Assembly: GCA_963789495.1 (NCBI GenBank)
Contig: CAWBLP010000014.1
Location: 62,001-126,000, forward strand
Reading direction: 5' to 3'
DNA length: 64,000 nucleotides
Source of the DNA: CAWBLP01 sp963789495
GTDB lineage: Bacteria; Pseudomonadota; Alphaproteobacteria; Acetobacterales; Acetobacteraceae
Below are positions 10,778 to 18,547 of this stretch, piece by piece; the first letter of the stretch is position 1, and each line of letters starts with the position of its first letter. The translations under genes were made by a program, and so were the position numbers. The notes under the pieces were generated by a model that searched no databases, had not been told where the DNA came from, and saw only the letters and a list, made by a program, of their open reading frames with translations.

Positions 10778-11905
10778 CTAACCAGTCGGCCAAATATGTA
10801 TCACGGATGCGCTTACGCGGCATAGCGGACATCGGGTGCCTGGAAGAATGCGCGCACCTTATGTCGCCTGCCCTGTAGCCCGCGCATATGGGCTGTCAGC
10901 CCAGCCCTCATCGCGGCCTTGTTCATTGGCGTGCCACGCCGTGCCATGCCTTGTTTGACGTCGTTGTTGACGTATTCGTCTGGGTTCCGCTCCGGCGCGT
11001 ACGGCGGCAGGTAGAAAAGTTTAATTCGATCCTTGTTCTCTTCGACCCACGCCGCCACGGTCCTGGCCCGATGCACACGTAGATTGTCGACGATCACGAA
11101 CAGTTTCCGGTCCGTGTCTTTGATCAACCGGCGCAGGAATTTCAGAAAAATCGCTGCATTCAGTGCGCCATCATAGATCATGAAGTGCAACTTGCCCTGG
11201 TTGGTCACGCTGGAGATCATCGATTGGGTAAATCGCGTGGCCGGACGCGGTATCACCGGTGTCTTGCCCGCCGGCGCGAAGCTCCGGCCGTAATTGGCCT
11301 GGTTCGAGATGCCAGTTTCGTCCGACCAATGGATCTCAGCTTTTTCCTTTCGGGCTCGTCTCGCGATCGCCGGGTATTCGCGTTTCATCCATGTCTGGAT
11401 CGCCGCCTCGCTCCTTTCCATCGCCCGCCGGATCGGCCTTTGTGGGGTCAGATTCCAGGCCGAAAGATAGTACCGATGGCCGTCGGGGACAGGCGGATAC
11501 CGGCTTTACGCTCGATCAGCTGGCCAACCGCTTCGCGGGTCCATAGTGCGAAGGGGAGTTTCAATTGATCGGGGCATCGCCCGACGATCAGCCGACGGAT
11601 CGTCGCTTCCTGGCGCCGGTTGAGGGCTTTTTGCTCACCTGGCCGTCGGCCGCGCCGCCCACCGGCCAACGCCGCTTCTCCCGTGGCCTCAAAGGCACGA
11701 ACCCATTCCCCAACGAAGCGTCGATTGACCCCGATCGCCCTGGCCACATCGATCCGGTTTGTCCCGGAGAGCACCATGTTTACCGCGACACGTCGCAGTT
11801 CGGCCTGGGTTGAGGACGGGAGTTTGCGGAAATCATGGTCCGACGGCATGACGACAGCATAACCGATTCCCATACGGGAAGATACCTATTTGTGCGTCTG
11901 GTTAG
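10778..11905 (-). mobile_element. IS630-family insertion sequence (1128 bp) nested in IS5
   Basis: Imperfect inverted ends of about 24 bp both begin CTAACCAG and contain CAAATA (left CTAACCAGTCGGCCAAATAT; right end, reversed, CTAACCAGACGCACAAATAG). The element is flanked by a duplicated TA (10776-10777 and 11906-11907), the target duplication expected of the IS630/Tc1-mariner group. The transposase is on the minus strand. Confidence 0.9.
10813..11849 (-). CDS. IS630-family transposase, in two overlapping frames
   Basis: The upstream part (11849 to 11448) carries the helix-turn-helix domains (MPSDHDFRK..., ARAIGVNRRFVGEWVRAFEA). The downstream part (11421 to 10813) carries the DDE core: IHWSDETGIS for the first Asp, LFVIVDNLRVHRA for the second, and YLPPYAPERNPDEYVNNDVK for the catalytic Glu. 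The frames are offset by one base near 11465: AIGT is followed out of frame by YLSAWNLTPQRPIRRAMERS. Either one base is missing or the two parts are joined by -1 frameshifting, which some IS630 elements use; no classical A-rich slippery site is visible, which favours an indel. Total about 345 residues, normal for the family. Confidence 0.85.
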
Positions 11906-12082
11906 TAACCGCAACCGCCGTCTGGCCAAGGATTTCGAGGCCACCGTCGAAAGCGCGGTCACCTGGCTTTACATCGCAAGCGTCAAGCTGATGTCCCGTC
12001 GCCTCGCAGCCACATGAACCGATCGACCTCACGATCATCCAGTAAATCCAAATCGGTCGCACGTTGGAAATACAATTCGAGT

Positions 12083-12687
12083 TCAGGCTCTAAGGATCCA
12101 TTGGCGGGTTAGATCGTATATGATAATGTTGCCATAGAAGATGTTCAAAGTTCTGGACAAGCCCGCAGGATCTTTGCCTGGAAAGGCCCGCGGGAAAATG
12201 CCGGCGCCATCGGCGGTGTCTGAGTAAAGGGATAAATGCCGCAGGAATAATCCTTGGCTGCTGTCGTTGACGCGACGGCCAGCCATCCAGGCTCCGGGCC
12301 AGCAATAGAATTCCGGATGGCTAAGTTTGTCGGCAGTGAAGGCGACGAAGTGGGAAAGCAGGACCCTCACTACCAGGTTGGCGGGTTCGTAGTTGAAGCT
12401 CTGTTTCTCCGCCATGATCTTCACCACGCCGGGGCATTCGACTAACCAGCTCTCCACTTTTTCGAGTGCCGCCATGGGATGGCCGTAACCGCAGTCATCG
12501 GCGAGAATTTCCGATAAGCTGACATATTCGTCGTAGGAGTAATCTGCAATTGCGTACAAGAGCTCCGGGCGGGCGCGCACCGACTGGCAGAGCCGTGCAA
12601 AGCGGATACCCGGATCGACATCCAGGATAAAATTCTGTAATATTTCGATATCAAACGGAAAACCGGCTGTTGGATTGATCGCTAGCC
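12083..12687 (-). CDS. Unrecognised protein, AT-richer, 3' end altered by IS5
   Basis: The frame is open from about 12687 to a stop inside the IS5 end at 12083. It includes FDIEILQNFILDVDPGIRFA, ELLYAIADYSYDEYVSLSEI and GNIIIYDLTRQWIL. The last residues (RA) and the stop are supplied by the IS end, so the natural C-terminus is lost. No ATG lies in this frame. An ATG at about 12697 overlaps the stop of the preceding small frame (TGATGA) but is one base out of phase, suggesting an indel near 12685. The sequence is visibly less GC-rich than the surroundings, a sign of transfer. I recognise no family. It probably formed an operon with the small frame and the pRiA4b-ORF3-like gene upstream. Confidence 0.5.
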
Positions 12688-12698
12688 GCCATTATTCA

Positions 12699-12821
12699 TC
12701 AGGTCTCCCCGACGGCCGCATGGTCTTGAAAGAGGGGAAGAATCTGTCTGTTCGCGGCAACATCGGAACCGTGGCCGCGACGCACGCGTAGGTTGTAGAA
12801 TGCTGTCTTGCCTTGCTTCAT
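12699..12821 (-). CDS. Small hypothetical protein (40 aa)
   Basis: ATG at 12821, stop TGA at 12699, immediately followed by an overlapping ATG (TGATGA) of the next frame. The product (MKQGKTAFYNLRVRRGHGSD... to HAAVGET) is short and basic at the start. Supporting evidence is only its position, between two same-strand genes with 14 bp upstream and a stop/start overlap downstream. No family recognised; it could also be the head of the following gene, broken by an indel. Confidence 0.25.
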   Translation of the reverse strand: MKQGKTAFYNLRVRRGHGSDVAANRQILPLFQDHAAVGET

Positions 12822-12835
12822 CTTGGGTCGGACGG

Positions 12836-13258
12836 TCAGTTGTCGTCGGTCGCGACGGGATATTGCTCGGGGGCTTTGCCGACCTCAGCTGTCACCCTAG
12901 GAACTGCGCTGTCGGGCGGTAGTTTGCTTATGTCACGCACTTCGACTCGGAAGCGCCATTCATCGCCGTAGTCGTACACGAACAGCATCTTGCTGTTCTT
13001 CCGCCGGAACGCCTGAGCGATTGTCGCTTGGTGCACACTGCGGGCTTCGCCGCCTGCCTCCTCGTCTGCGAAAAGCTCATACCGCACGGGCGAGCTAAAC
13101 ACGTGACCTGTCAGGCGATTGAAAAAACCAAAAGCATGGTCAAAATCGAAGCCAAAAGCCTTCGTGATTACGTGGGCTAATTCAAACAGCGATTGATCGC
13201 TTTCAATCTCGATGTCTCGATAGACGTGTGGGTTCAATGAAGCTCGCAAGCCATGCAT
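12836..13258 (-). CDS. Plasmid pRiA4b ORF-3-like family protein
   Basis: A 140-residue protein with the features of the pRiA4b ORF-3 family: an N-terminal strand-helix unit (YRDIEIESDQSLFELAHVIT), an aromatic HAFGFF segment, then FVYDYGDEWRFRVEV (around residues 92-106) and the conserved PRVTAEVGKAPEQYP at the end. In typical members the last element reads P.v..G.ga.PPEd. Members are common on plasmids, IS elements (IS1096 passenger) and islands; their biochemical role is not established. It heads a minus-strand, AT-richer cluster truncated by IS5 on the far side and bordered by IS copy 1 upstream, so it sits in transferred DNA. Confidence 0.75.
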   Translation of the reverse strand: MHGLRASLNPHVYRDIEIESDQSLFELAHVITKAFGFDFDHAFGFFNRLTGHVFSSPVRYELFADEEAGGEARSVHQATIAQAFRRKNSKMLFVYDYGDEWRFRVEVRDISKLPPDSAVPRVTAEVGKAPEQYPVATDDN

Positions 13259-13302
13259 CGTCGGCTCCGCCCTGGCGATCGTCGTCGGCTTGCTTCTTCT
13301 AG

Positions 13303-14604
13303 CAGGCTGCTGAAAAACCCCTTGCTTCGACGCGGCGGCATCTGATTCGATGCCCTATCGGATTGACAGCCTCGGGTAGCCTCAATGCGCGGTTCTGACG
13401 AACGACGCGACGGACTTTTCAGCTATGTGCGGCCGGAGAGCCGGATCCCCCAGACCCATCCGTTGCGGGTGATCCGAACGCTGGCAGACGAGGCCCTGCA
13501 GTCGCTCAACGACCGGTTCGCGGCGCTGTATTCCGAGAACGGCCGTCCCTCGATCCCACCCGAGCAGTTGCTGCGCGCGCTGTTGCTGCAAGCCTTCTAC
13601 ACCATCCGTTCCGAGCGTCAGCTGATGGAGCAGTTGAACTACAATCTGCTGTTCCGCTGGTTCGTCGGCCTGTCGGTGGACGATCCGGTCTGGGTGCCGA
13701 CCGTCTTCAGCAAGAACCGCGACCGGCTGCTGGAGGGCGACATCGCGGCGGCGTTCATGTCGGCAGTGCTCAACCTGCCGCAGGTGCAGGGTCTGCTTTC
13801 GGACGAGCACTTCTCGGTTGATGGCACGCTGATCCAGGCGTGGGCCAGCATGAAGAGCTTCCGCCGCAAGGACGGCAACGACGAACCGCCGGCACCGGGC
13901 CGCAATGGCGAGCGCAACTTCCGCGGCGAGACGCGTTCCAACGAGACACATGCCTCGACCACCGATCCGGACGCTCGTCTTGCCCGTAAATCAGGCGGAC
14001 AGGAGGCGAAGCTGGGCTTCACCGGACATCTGCTTATGGAGAACCGCAACGGGCTGGTGGTGGATGCGCGCCTGACGCTGGCCACCGGGACGGCGGAGCC
14101 GGAGGCGGCGCTGGCCATGTTGGGCGAGTTGCCTGGTTCGGACAAGAAAACCGTCGGAGCAGACAAGAACTACGACACGGCGGCGTTCGTTGCGGCAGCC
14201 CGCAAACTGAATGTGACCCCGCACGTGGCGCAGAACATCACCGCGCATCGCGGCTCGAACATCGACCGGCGCACGACGCGTCACGATGGCTACCGGATCA
14301 GCCAGGTGATCCGCAAGCGGATCGAGGAAGCCAATGGCTGGATCAAGGAAGTCGGCGGAATGGCGCAAACGAAGTTTCGGGGTCGCGCCCGCGTAGGCTG
14401 GATGTTCATGTTCAAGGCGACGGCTTACAACCTGATCCGACTGCCGCGGCTGCTCGCGATAGGATGAGGCTGTCAGCGCTATGCCAAATGCTGGATCAGA
14501 GCCATTCTGACGCTGTGCAAATGCCTGATTCCGTCCCGACAAACCGAAAATCGAACACTGAACCTACTGGCGCCTGACGTTGCAGAGGGTTTTTCAGCAG
14601 CCTG
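13303..14604 (+). mobile_element. 1.3-kb IS5-family insertion sequence, copy 1 (intact transposase)
   Basis: Ends are inverted repeats beginning CAGGCTGCTGAAAAACCC (left) and, reversed, the same at the right. The element has two further copies at 16136-17435 (direct) and 21672-22985 (inverted). Flanking tetranucleotides are CTAG on the left and CTAA on the right, which fit the YTAR target preference but do not match each other, unlike the perfect TTAA pair of copy 3. Confidence 0.9.
13385..14467 (+). CDS. IS5-family transposase (copy 1, full length)
   Basis: A 360-residue DDE transposase. Visible blocks are the N-terminal dimerisation/DNA-binding region (GRPSIPPEQLLRALLLQAFY, residues about 54-73; ERQLMEQLNYNLLFRWFVGL), the first Asp in SDEHFSVDGTLIQAWAS, the second in KKTVGADKNYDTAAFV, and the Glu region RKRIEEANGWIKEVGGMAQ. 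It is the only one of the three copies whose frame is unbroken, so it could supply transposase to the others. It cuts and pastes its element using the CAGGCTGCTG ends. Confidence 0.92.
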   Translation: MRGSDERRDGLFSYVRPESRIPQTHPLRVIRTLADEALQSLNDRFAALYSENGRPSIPPEQLLRALLLQAFYTIRSERQLMEQLNYNLLFRWFVGLSVDDPVWVPTVFSKNRDRLLEGDIAAAFMSAVLNLPQVQGLLSDEHFSVDGTLIQAWASMKSFRRKDGNDEPPAPGRNGERNFRGETRSNETHASTTDPDARLARKSGGQEAKLGFTGHLLMENRNGLVVDARLTLATGTAEPEAALAMLGELPGSDKKTVGADKNYDTAAFVAAARKLNVTPHVAQNITAHRGSNIDRRTTRHDGYRISQVIRKRIEEANGWIKEVGGMAQTKFRGRARVGWMFMFKATAYNLIRLPRLLAIG

Positions 14605-14607
14605 CTA

Positions 14608-15797
14608 ATGGTCCCGAAACCCGTTCACCAAATCACGCTCTCTGACCTGGAGCTCTTGCAGGAGTTGCCCGCGAGAGTTGCATGCTCGAATTCAAGCACG
14701 CGATGCCCGGCAAAGCGCAGAGCGATAGTGTCCCCTTTCTGGCCGGCGTTTCGTCGCTGGCCAACACGGCAGGTGGCGATTTCATTCTCGGAATCACCGC
14801 ACCGGACGGCCTCGCGGACGCTGTTTCCGGGATACCGGTCGACAATCCGGATGCCGAGAAACTCAGGCTCGAGCAGTTGCTGGCCAACGGACTGGATCCG
14901 CGCCTGCCGCGTGTCGACATCGAAGCCGTCCCTTGTTCCGGCAGATGCTTTGCGTTCGTGATTCGCGTGCCACGGAGTTGGGTCGGCCCGCATCGGGTCA
15001 AGGCGAACGACAAGTTCTATGGGAGAAACTCCGGCGGCAGGTTCCCGCTCGATGCCGGCGAGTTGCGCACGGCCTTTCTGCTCTCCGAAACCGTCGCCGA
15101 CCGCGTTCGTGCATTCCGAACCGAGCGCCTGGCGAAAATCATGGCAGGAGACACACCCGTTGCTTTGCCGGAGGGCGGACGCGCGGTTCTCCACGTGATA
15201 CCCTTCCCGCCTTTCGCGGATCGGCGGCCTCTTGACATCATCAACATGATTGGCAACGGCACCCATGTACCGCTGCCGCTCGACGGTATGAGTGGCGGAA
15301 ATCGAAACTTGGTGAACCTCGACGGGTACTTGAATTGCGGAATGGATGACCGCGGCACGGCGCGTAGCTATGCGCAGTTCTTTCGTTCCGGTGCGATCGA
15401 AGGAGTATCTCCGCTGGAATCGGATGAACGGACCGGCAGGCCATTCATCCCCGGCACCACTCTCGCCAACAGGCTGGTGTTCGCGCTCCGGCAATATCTC
15501 GATGTACTGCGCGCCTACGAGATCGGACTGCCGGTGTTTGCCTGCGTATCCCTCATCGGCGTTGACGGATGCACGCTTCGCTACAATTCGGGTATGCGAC
15601 GCGGGTTTTCCATCGCCGGCCCCCGAGCCGGGGATATGATCATCCTCCCCGAGGTTACGATCGAGGCGCACCCCTTTGACGCGCCGACGGCCTTAAAGTC
15701 CACCCTCGACATGCTCTGGAACGCCTTCGGCTTCCTGCATGCTGATGTTTACAATGGCCGTGGTGAATGGACCGGCGTGAAGACATCCGAAAAGTAG
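14608..15797 (+). CDS. AlbA_2 (Schlafen AlbA-type) domain protein
   Basis: The N-terminus contains the AlbA_2 signature: LEFKHAMPGKAQSDSVPFLA followed by GVSSLANTAGGDFILGI, the divergent AlbA fold seen in Schlafen-type nucleases and in bacterial regulators and defence proteins. The start MVPKPVHQITLSDLELLQEL lies in another frame. The switch is near 14680, so one base is probably missing or extra; the downstream frame alone opens at 14682. The ATG at 14608 abuts the IS end, so the original promoter has been replaced. The remaining 250 residues (KFYGRNSGGRFPLDAGELRT, then an unassigned C-terminal half) are soluble and unrecognised. The next gene overlaps its end, indicating a two-gene unit. 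Confidence 0.7.
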
Positions 15798-16135
15798 ATA
15801 GGCAAATTCCCGTGCTTCCTCACCTTGATCTTCAACCGGAGCTCCTCGAACCCAGACCCTTCGCCTTGGACGCCCCGACCGATTATGCCGCAAGCATGAA
15901 TGCAAGGGGAATTTATAGGTACAACCCAATTCGTGGTGCGTTTGAGGCCGGAAATCCACCGCTTGATTGATGGCGTGACCACCGGTCTTTATGACCCCAA
16001 TGAACTGGACAGTAAGACGATCCAGGCCTTCTCCACCTACCTGCATGAGACGGTGCACTGGTGGCAGCATATGGGATCGACCGCCGGCCTCATTATGAGC
16101 CTTGTGTATCCCGCACAGGCTCATCAGAACACTAG
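15767..16135 (+). pseudogene. HExxH-motif protein, 5' part only, truncated by IS copy 2
   Basis: Overlaps the end of the AlbA_2 gene. The start region reads DRQIPVLPHLDLQPELLEPR, then PFALDAPTDYAASMNARG. A one-base shift near 15905, in an AAGGGGAA run, leads to TTQFVVRLRPEIHRLIDGVT and TIQAFSTYLHETVHWWQHMG, ending in LIMSLVYPAQAHQNT at the IS boundary. HETVH is an HExxH zinc-metallopeptidase-type motif in a predicted helix. The remainder of the gene is not on the other side of the IS, so it was lost by rearrangement. No named family recognised. Confidence 0.55.
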
Positions 16136-17435
16136 CAGGCTGCTGAAAAACCCCTTGCTTCGACGCGGCGGCATCTGATTCGATGCCCTATCGGATTGAC
16201 AGCCTCGGGTAGCCTCAATGCGCGGTTCTGACGAACGACGCGACGGACTTTTCAGCTATGTGCGGCCGGAGAGCCGGATCCCCCAGACCCATCCGTTGCG
16301 GGTGATCCGAACGCTGGCAGACGAGGCCCTGCAGTCGCTCAACGACCGGTTCGCGGCGCTGTATTCCGAGAACGGCCGTCCCTCGATCCCACCCGAGCAG
16401 TTGCTGCGCGCGCTGTTGCTGCAAGCCTTCTACACCATCCGTTCCGAGCGTCAGCTGATGGAGCAGTTGAACTACAATCTGCTGTTCCGCTGGTTCGTCG
16501 GCCTGTCGGTGGACGATCCGGTCTGGGTGCCGACCGTCTTCAGCAAGAACCGCGACCGGCTGCTGGAGGGCGACATCGCGGCGGCGTTCATGTCGGCAGT
16601 GCTCAACCTGCCGCAGGTGCAGGGTCTGCTTTCGGACGAGCACTTCTCGGTTGATGGCACGCTGATCCAGGCGTGGGCCAGCATGAAGAGCTTCCGCCGC
16701 AAGGACGGCAACGACGAACCGCCGGCACCGGGCCGCAATGGCGAGCGCAACTTCCGCGGCGAGACGCGTTCCAACGAGACACATGCCTCGACCACCGATC
16801 CGGACGCTCGTCTTGCCCGTAAATCAGGCGGACAGGAGGCGAAGCTGGGCTTCACCGGACATCTGCTTATGGAGAACCGCAACGGGCTGGTGGTGGATGC
16901 GCGCCTGACGCTGGCCACCGGGACGGCGGAGCCGGAGGCGGCGCTGGCCATGTTGGGCGAGTTGCCTGGTTCGGACAAGAAAACCGTCGGAGCAGACAAG
17001 AACTACGACACGGCGGCGTTCGTTGCGGCAGCCCGCAAACTGAATGTGACCCCGCACGTGGCGCAGAACATCACCGCGCATCGCGGCTCGAACATCGACC
17101 GGCGCACGACGCGTCACGATGGCTACCGGATCAGCCAGGTGATCCGCAAGCGGATCGAGGAAGCCAATGGCTGGATCAGGAAGTCGGCGGAATGGCGCAA
17201 ACGAAGTTTCGGGGTCGCGCCCGCGTAGGCTGGATGTTCATGTTCAAGGCGACGGCTTACAACCTGATCCGACTGCCGCGGCTGCTCGCGATAGGATGAG
17301 GCTGTCAGCGCTATGCCAAATGCTGGATCAGAGCCATTCTGACGCTGTGCAAATGCCTGATTCGTCCCGACAAACCGAAAATCGAACACTGAACCTACTG
17401 GCGCCTGACGTTGCAGAGGGTTTTTCAGCAGCCTG
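16136..17435 (+). mobile_element. 1.3-kb IS5-family insertion sequence, copy 2 (direct)
   Basis: Nearly identical to copy 1 but 2 bp shorter. It is flanked by CTAG (16132-16135) and TTAG (17436-17439), again unequal. With copy 1 in the same orientation it brackets the AlbA_2/HExxH genes like a composite transposon (13303-17435). Confidence 0.9.
16218..17300 (+). pseudogene. IS5-family transposase, copy 2, frameshifted near its end
   Basis: Identical to the copy 1 transposase through NGWI; then one A is missing from an AA pair near 17180 (aatggctggatcaggaag versus ...atcaaggaag). The frame therefore ends at 17228 with a wrong tail instead of continuing to the family end at about 17300. A second one-base deletion lies in the 3' non-coding part (cctgattcgtccc versus cctgattccgtccc, near 17362). 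Either decay or sequence error. Confidence 0.85.
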
Positions 17436-17548
17436 TTAGGGAGCCGGGCGCTTGGGATTCATCTACTCTACCTCAAAACCGTGGGTGCGGCGCGCAGGCC
17501 GTACGTGCTCGATTCCCTCAGGAGGCCGGCGGCCCGTAGTGTCAGCCT

Positions 17549-17712
17549 CCACCCGCGACCCGCCCCGCAGCCCCGCAATCTCCGCCGGCTCAAACTCCAA
17601 CTCCCGAAGCACCGCCTACACGTGCTCCCCAACCCCGGCGCGCCCCGGCGTTTTCCCATCCACGCCCAGCAGCTTCGCCATTACGGCCAGCGCCTCGATT
17701 CCGGTAGCCATC
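17549..17712 (-). pseudogene. Remnant resembling the 3' end of a CaiB-type CoA-transferase gene
   Basis: On the minus strand the frame reads GVGEHV, a stop, then AVLRELEFEPAEIAGLRGG. It parallels the C-terminus of the intact CaiB gene at 18548 (GLGEHTEAVLRELGLGPGEI, AGLRGG), with many base differences and no stop at the equivalent position. Only about the last 30-35 codons are alike. With the intact gene's own 3' end it brackets the toxin-antitoxin pair at 17716-18402. Confidence 0.6.
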
Positions 17713-17715
17713 GGG

Positions 17716-18135
17716 TCATGGCAGCCTCTTATGCATTGCCAGAAATTCGCGGATAGCCACGATCTTGACGCCTTCATAGAGCCCGAGGCTCAACAGGTCG
17801 CGCTTGTCGCCGGACACGATAAAATCGGCAGCGCCGGCGGCGGCCATTGCCAGCAGATAGTTGTCGTAGGGGTCGGCGCAGACCGTTACCTGCGGAAGAT
17901 TCTCGACCATAACGGCAATATCGCGCAGTTCGTTGATCAGCCGCCCGGCGAGTGCCGGGGCCAGACGTTCGCGGATTCTCGGATATCGAGTGACACGCAT
18001 CAGTTCATCCAGCTGCGTGACCGATGTCAGCAGATCGAACCGGCCTTCCCGCCAGAGCGTAATGAGATGGGCGGGCAGCGAAGAACCGACCAGCAAGGCG
18101 CTGATCAGCACGTTGGTGTCGATGACCAGTCGCAC
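17716..18135 (-). CDS. PIN-domain toxin (VapC-like ribonuclease)
   Basis: A 139-residue PIN-fold nuclease of the 'putative toxin-antitoxin component, PIN family' type. The acidic residues expected in the metal site are visible: Asp in MRLVIDTNVLISALL (D6), Glu in TQLDELMRVTRY, Asp in CADPYDNYLLAMAAAGAADF and Asp in VSGDKRDLL. Such toxins cleave tRNA, rRNA or mRNA and are held inactive by an antitoxin. Its start is 3 bp from the stop of the RHH-like antitoxin gene upstream, the usual antitoxin-toxin order, so the pair is probably co-transcribed from the promoter at 18434-18462. The RNA target cannot be told from sequence. Confidence 0.88.
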   Translation of the reverse strand: MRLVIDTNVLISALLVGSSLPAHLITLWREGRFDLLTSVTQLDELMRVTRYPRIRERLAPALAGRLINELRDIAVMVENLPQVTVCADPYDNYLLAMAAAGAADFIVSGDKRDLLSLGLYEGVKIVAIREFLAMHKRLP

Positions 18136-18138
18136 GAA

Positions 18139-18402
18139 TCATCCGGCCTTGGGAGCGTTGTTCGTGCGCGCCGCACCGACGGCTTCCTCGATCACCGCTT
18201 CCAACTCGTCGGCGGGCAGGTCGGCGAACTTGCTGCGGACTTCTGCAACGGTCTGGTCCAGCACCCGCCACTTCACCGCTTCTTCGATGAATTTCGACAG
18301 GTCGCCCTTTTTCATTCCGCGCTGCGCCAGGAAGCTGCGCACGGCAATATCGGTTTCCTTCGAAACCGAGACGGTCCAGCGCGTGGTGGTGCCATCGGGC
18401 AT
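18139..18402 (-). CDS. Ribbon-helix-helix-type antitoxin
   Basis: An 87-residue protein starting MPDGTTTRWTVSVSKETDIA. A beta strand (RWTVSVSKE) followed by two helices (DIAVRSFLAQRG, LSKFIEEAVKWRVLDQTV) is the RHH DNA-binding layout. The tail (ADLPADELEAVIEEAVGAAR) is acidic and would wrap the PIN toxin. The ATG at 18402 is preferred; the open frame upstream runs through the promoter region. It should both neutralise the downstream PIN toxin and repress its own promoter. The upstream 140 bp are AT-rich compared with the flanks, consistent with a transferred cassette. Confidence 0.8.
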   Translation of the reverse strand: MPDGTTTRWTVSVSKETDIAVRSFLAQRGMKKGDLSKFIEEAVKWRVLDQTVAEVRSKFADLPADELEAVIEEAVGAARTNNAPKAG

Positions 18403-18433
18403 GGGGTCTCCGATAAACGCATATACGCCTATC

Positions 18434-18462
18434 AATATATCAACTTTTGCGCTTTGACGCAA
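18434..18462 (-). promoter_or_regulatory. Predicted promoter of the toxin-antitoxin pair
   Basis: On the minus strand: -35 TTGCGT (18457-18462), 17-bp spacer, -10 TATATT (18434-18439), 31 bp upstream of the antitoxin ATG. It overlaps repeated TATAT/TGATA motifs that could bind the RHH antitoxin. Prediction by consensus only. Confidence 0.5.
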
Positions 18463-18495
18463 TTGTTGAAGGCCTTCCCAGGCAGACAAATAGCA

Positions 18496-18517
18496 CAACA
18501 TAAAGGACGTTATGTTG
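18496..18517. promoter_or_regulatory. 8-bp inverted repeat upstream of the toxin-antitoxin operon
   Basis: CAACATAA, six bases, TTATGTTG: a perfect AT-rich palindrome about 35-60 bp upstream of the predicted -35. It could be an operator of the antitoxin, or a terminator stem for the CaiB gene whose stop is 30 bp away; no T-run follows. Confidence 0.35.
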
Positions 18518-18547
18518 CTATCTAGCAATAGTGCCGTCAGCCACCCC

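Larger units (their letters stand above)
10063..12017 (+). pseudogene. IS5-family transposase, interrupted at codon 239 by IS630
   Basis: The DDE transposase reads from ATG 10063. It contains the N-terminal IS5 block (YASDTTDAEWAMIEPHMPPP), the first Asp region (GIVDSQSVKTTEAGG), IGLVVGAIVHPANIQDRDGA and the last DDE region (LPRRWVVERTLAWL). At 10777 the frame enters an IS630 element. The missing end resumes at 11908 as NRNRRLAKDFEATVESAVTW and stops at 12017. Removing 10778-11907 (the element plus one TA) restores a perfect 274-residue protein, so the interruption is recent and clean. The frame as it stands runs into IS630 sequence and stops at 10878. Confidence 0.88.
9896..12090 (+). mobile_element. 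IS5-family insertion sequence, itself interrupted by an IS630 element
   Basis: Terminal inverted repeats start GAGCCTGA at both ends (left GAGCCTGACCCGGAAT; right end, reversed, GAGCCTGAACTCGAAT). The element is flanked on each side by TA (9894-9895 and 12091-12092), as expected for the IS427 group of the IS5 family. Without the nested element its length is about 1065 bp, normal for the family. It inserted next to or within an AT-richer gene cluster on the minus strand. Confidence 0.85.

Noticed and set aside
13303..17435. A functional composite transposon with matching outer target duplications
   Set aside because: The outer tetranucleotides are CTAG and TTAG, not identical, and the cargo gene is truncated, so current mobility as a unit is not supported.
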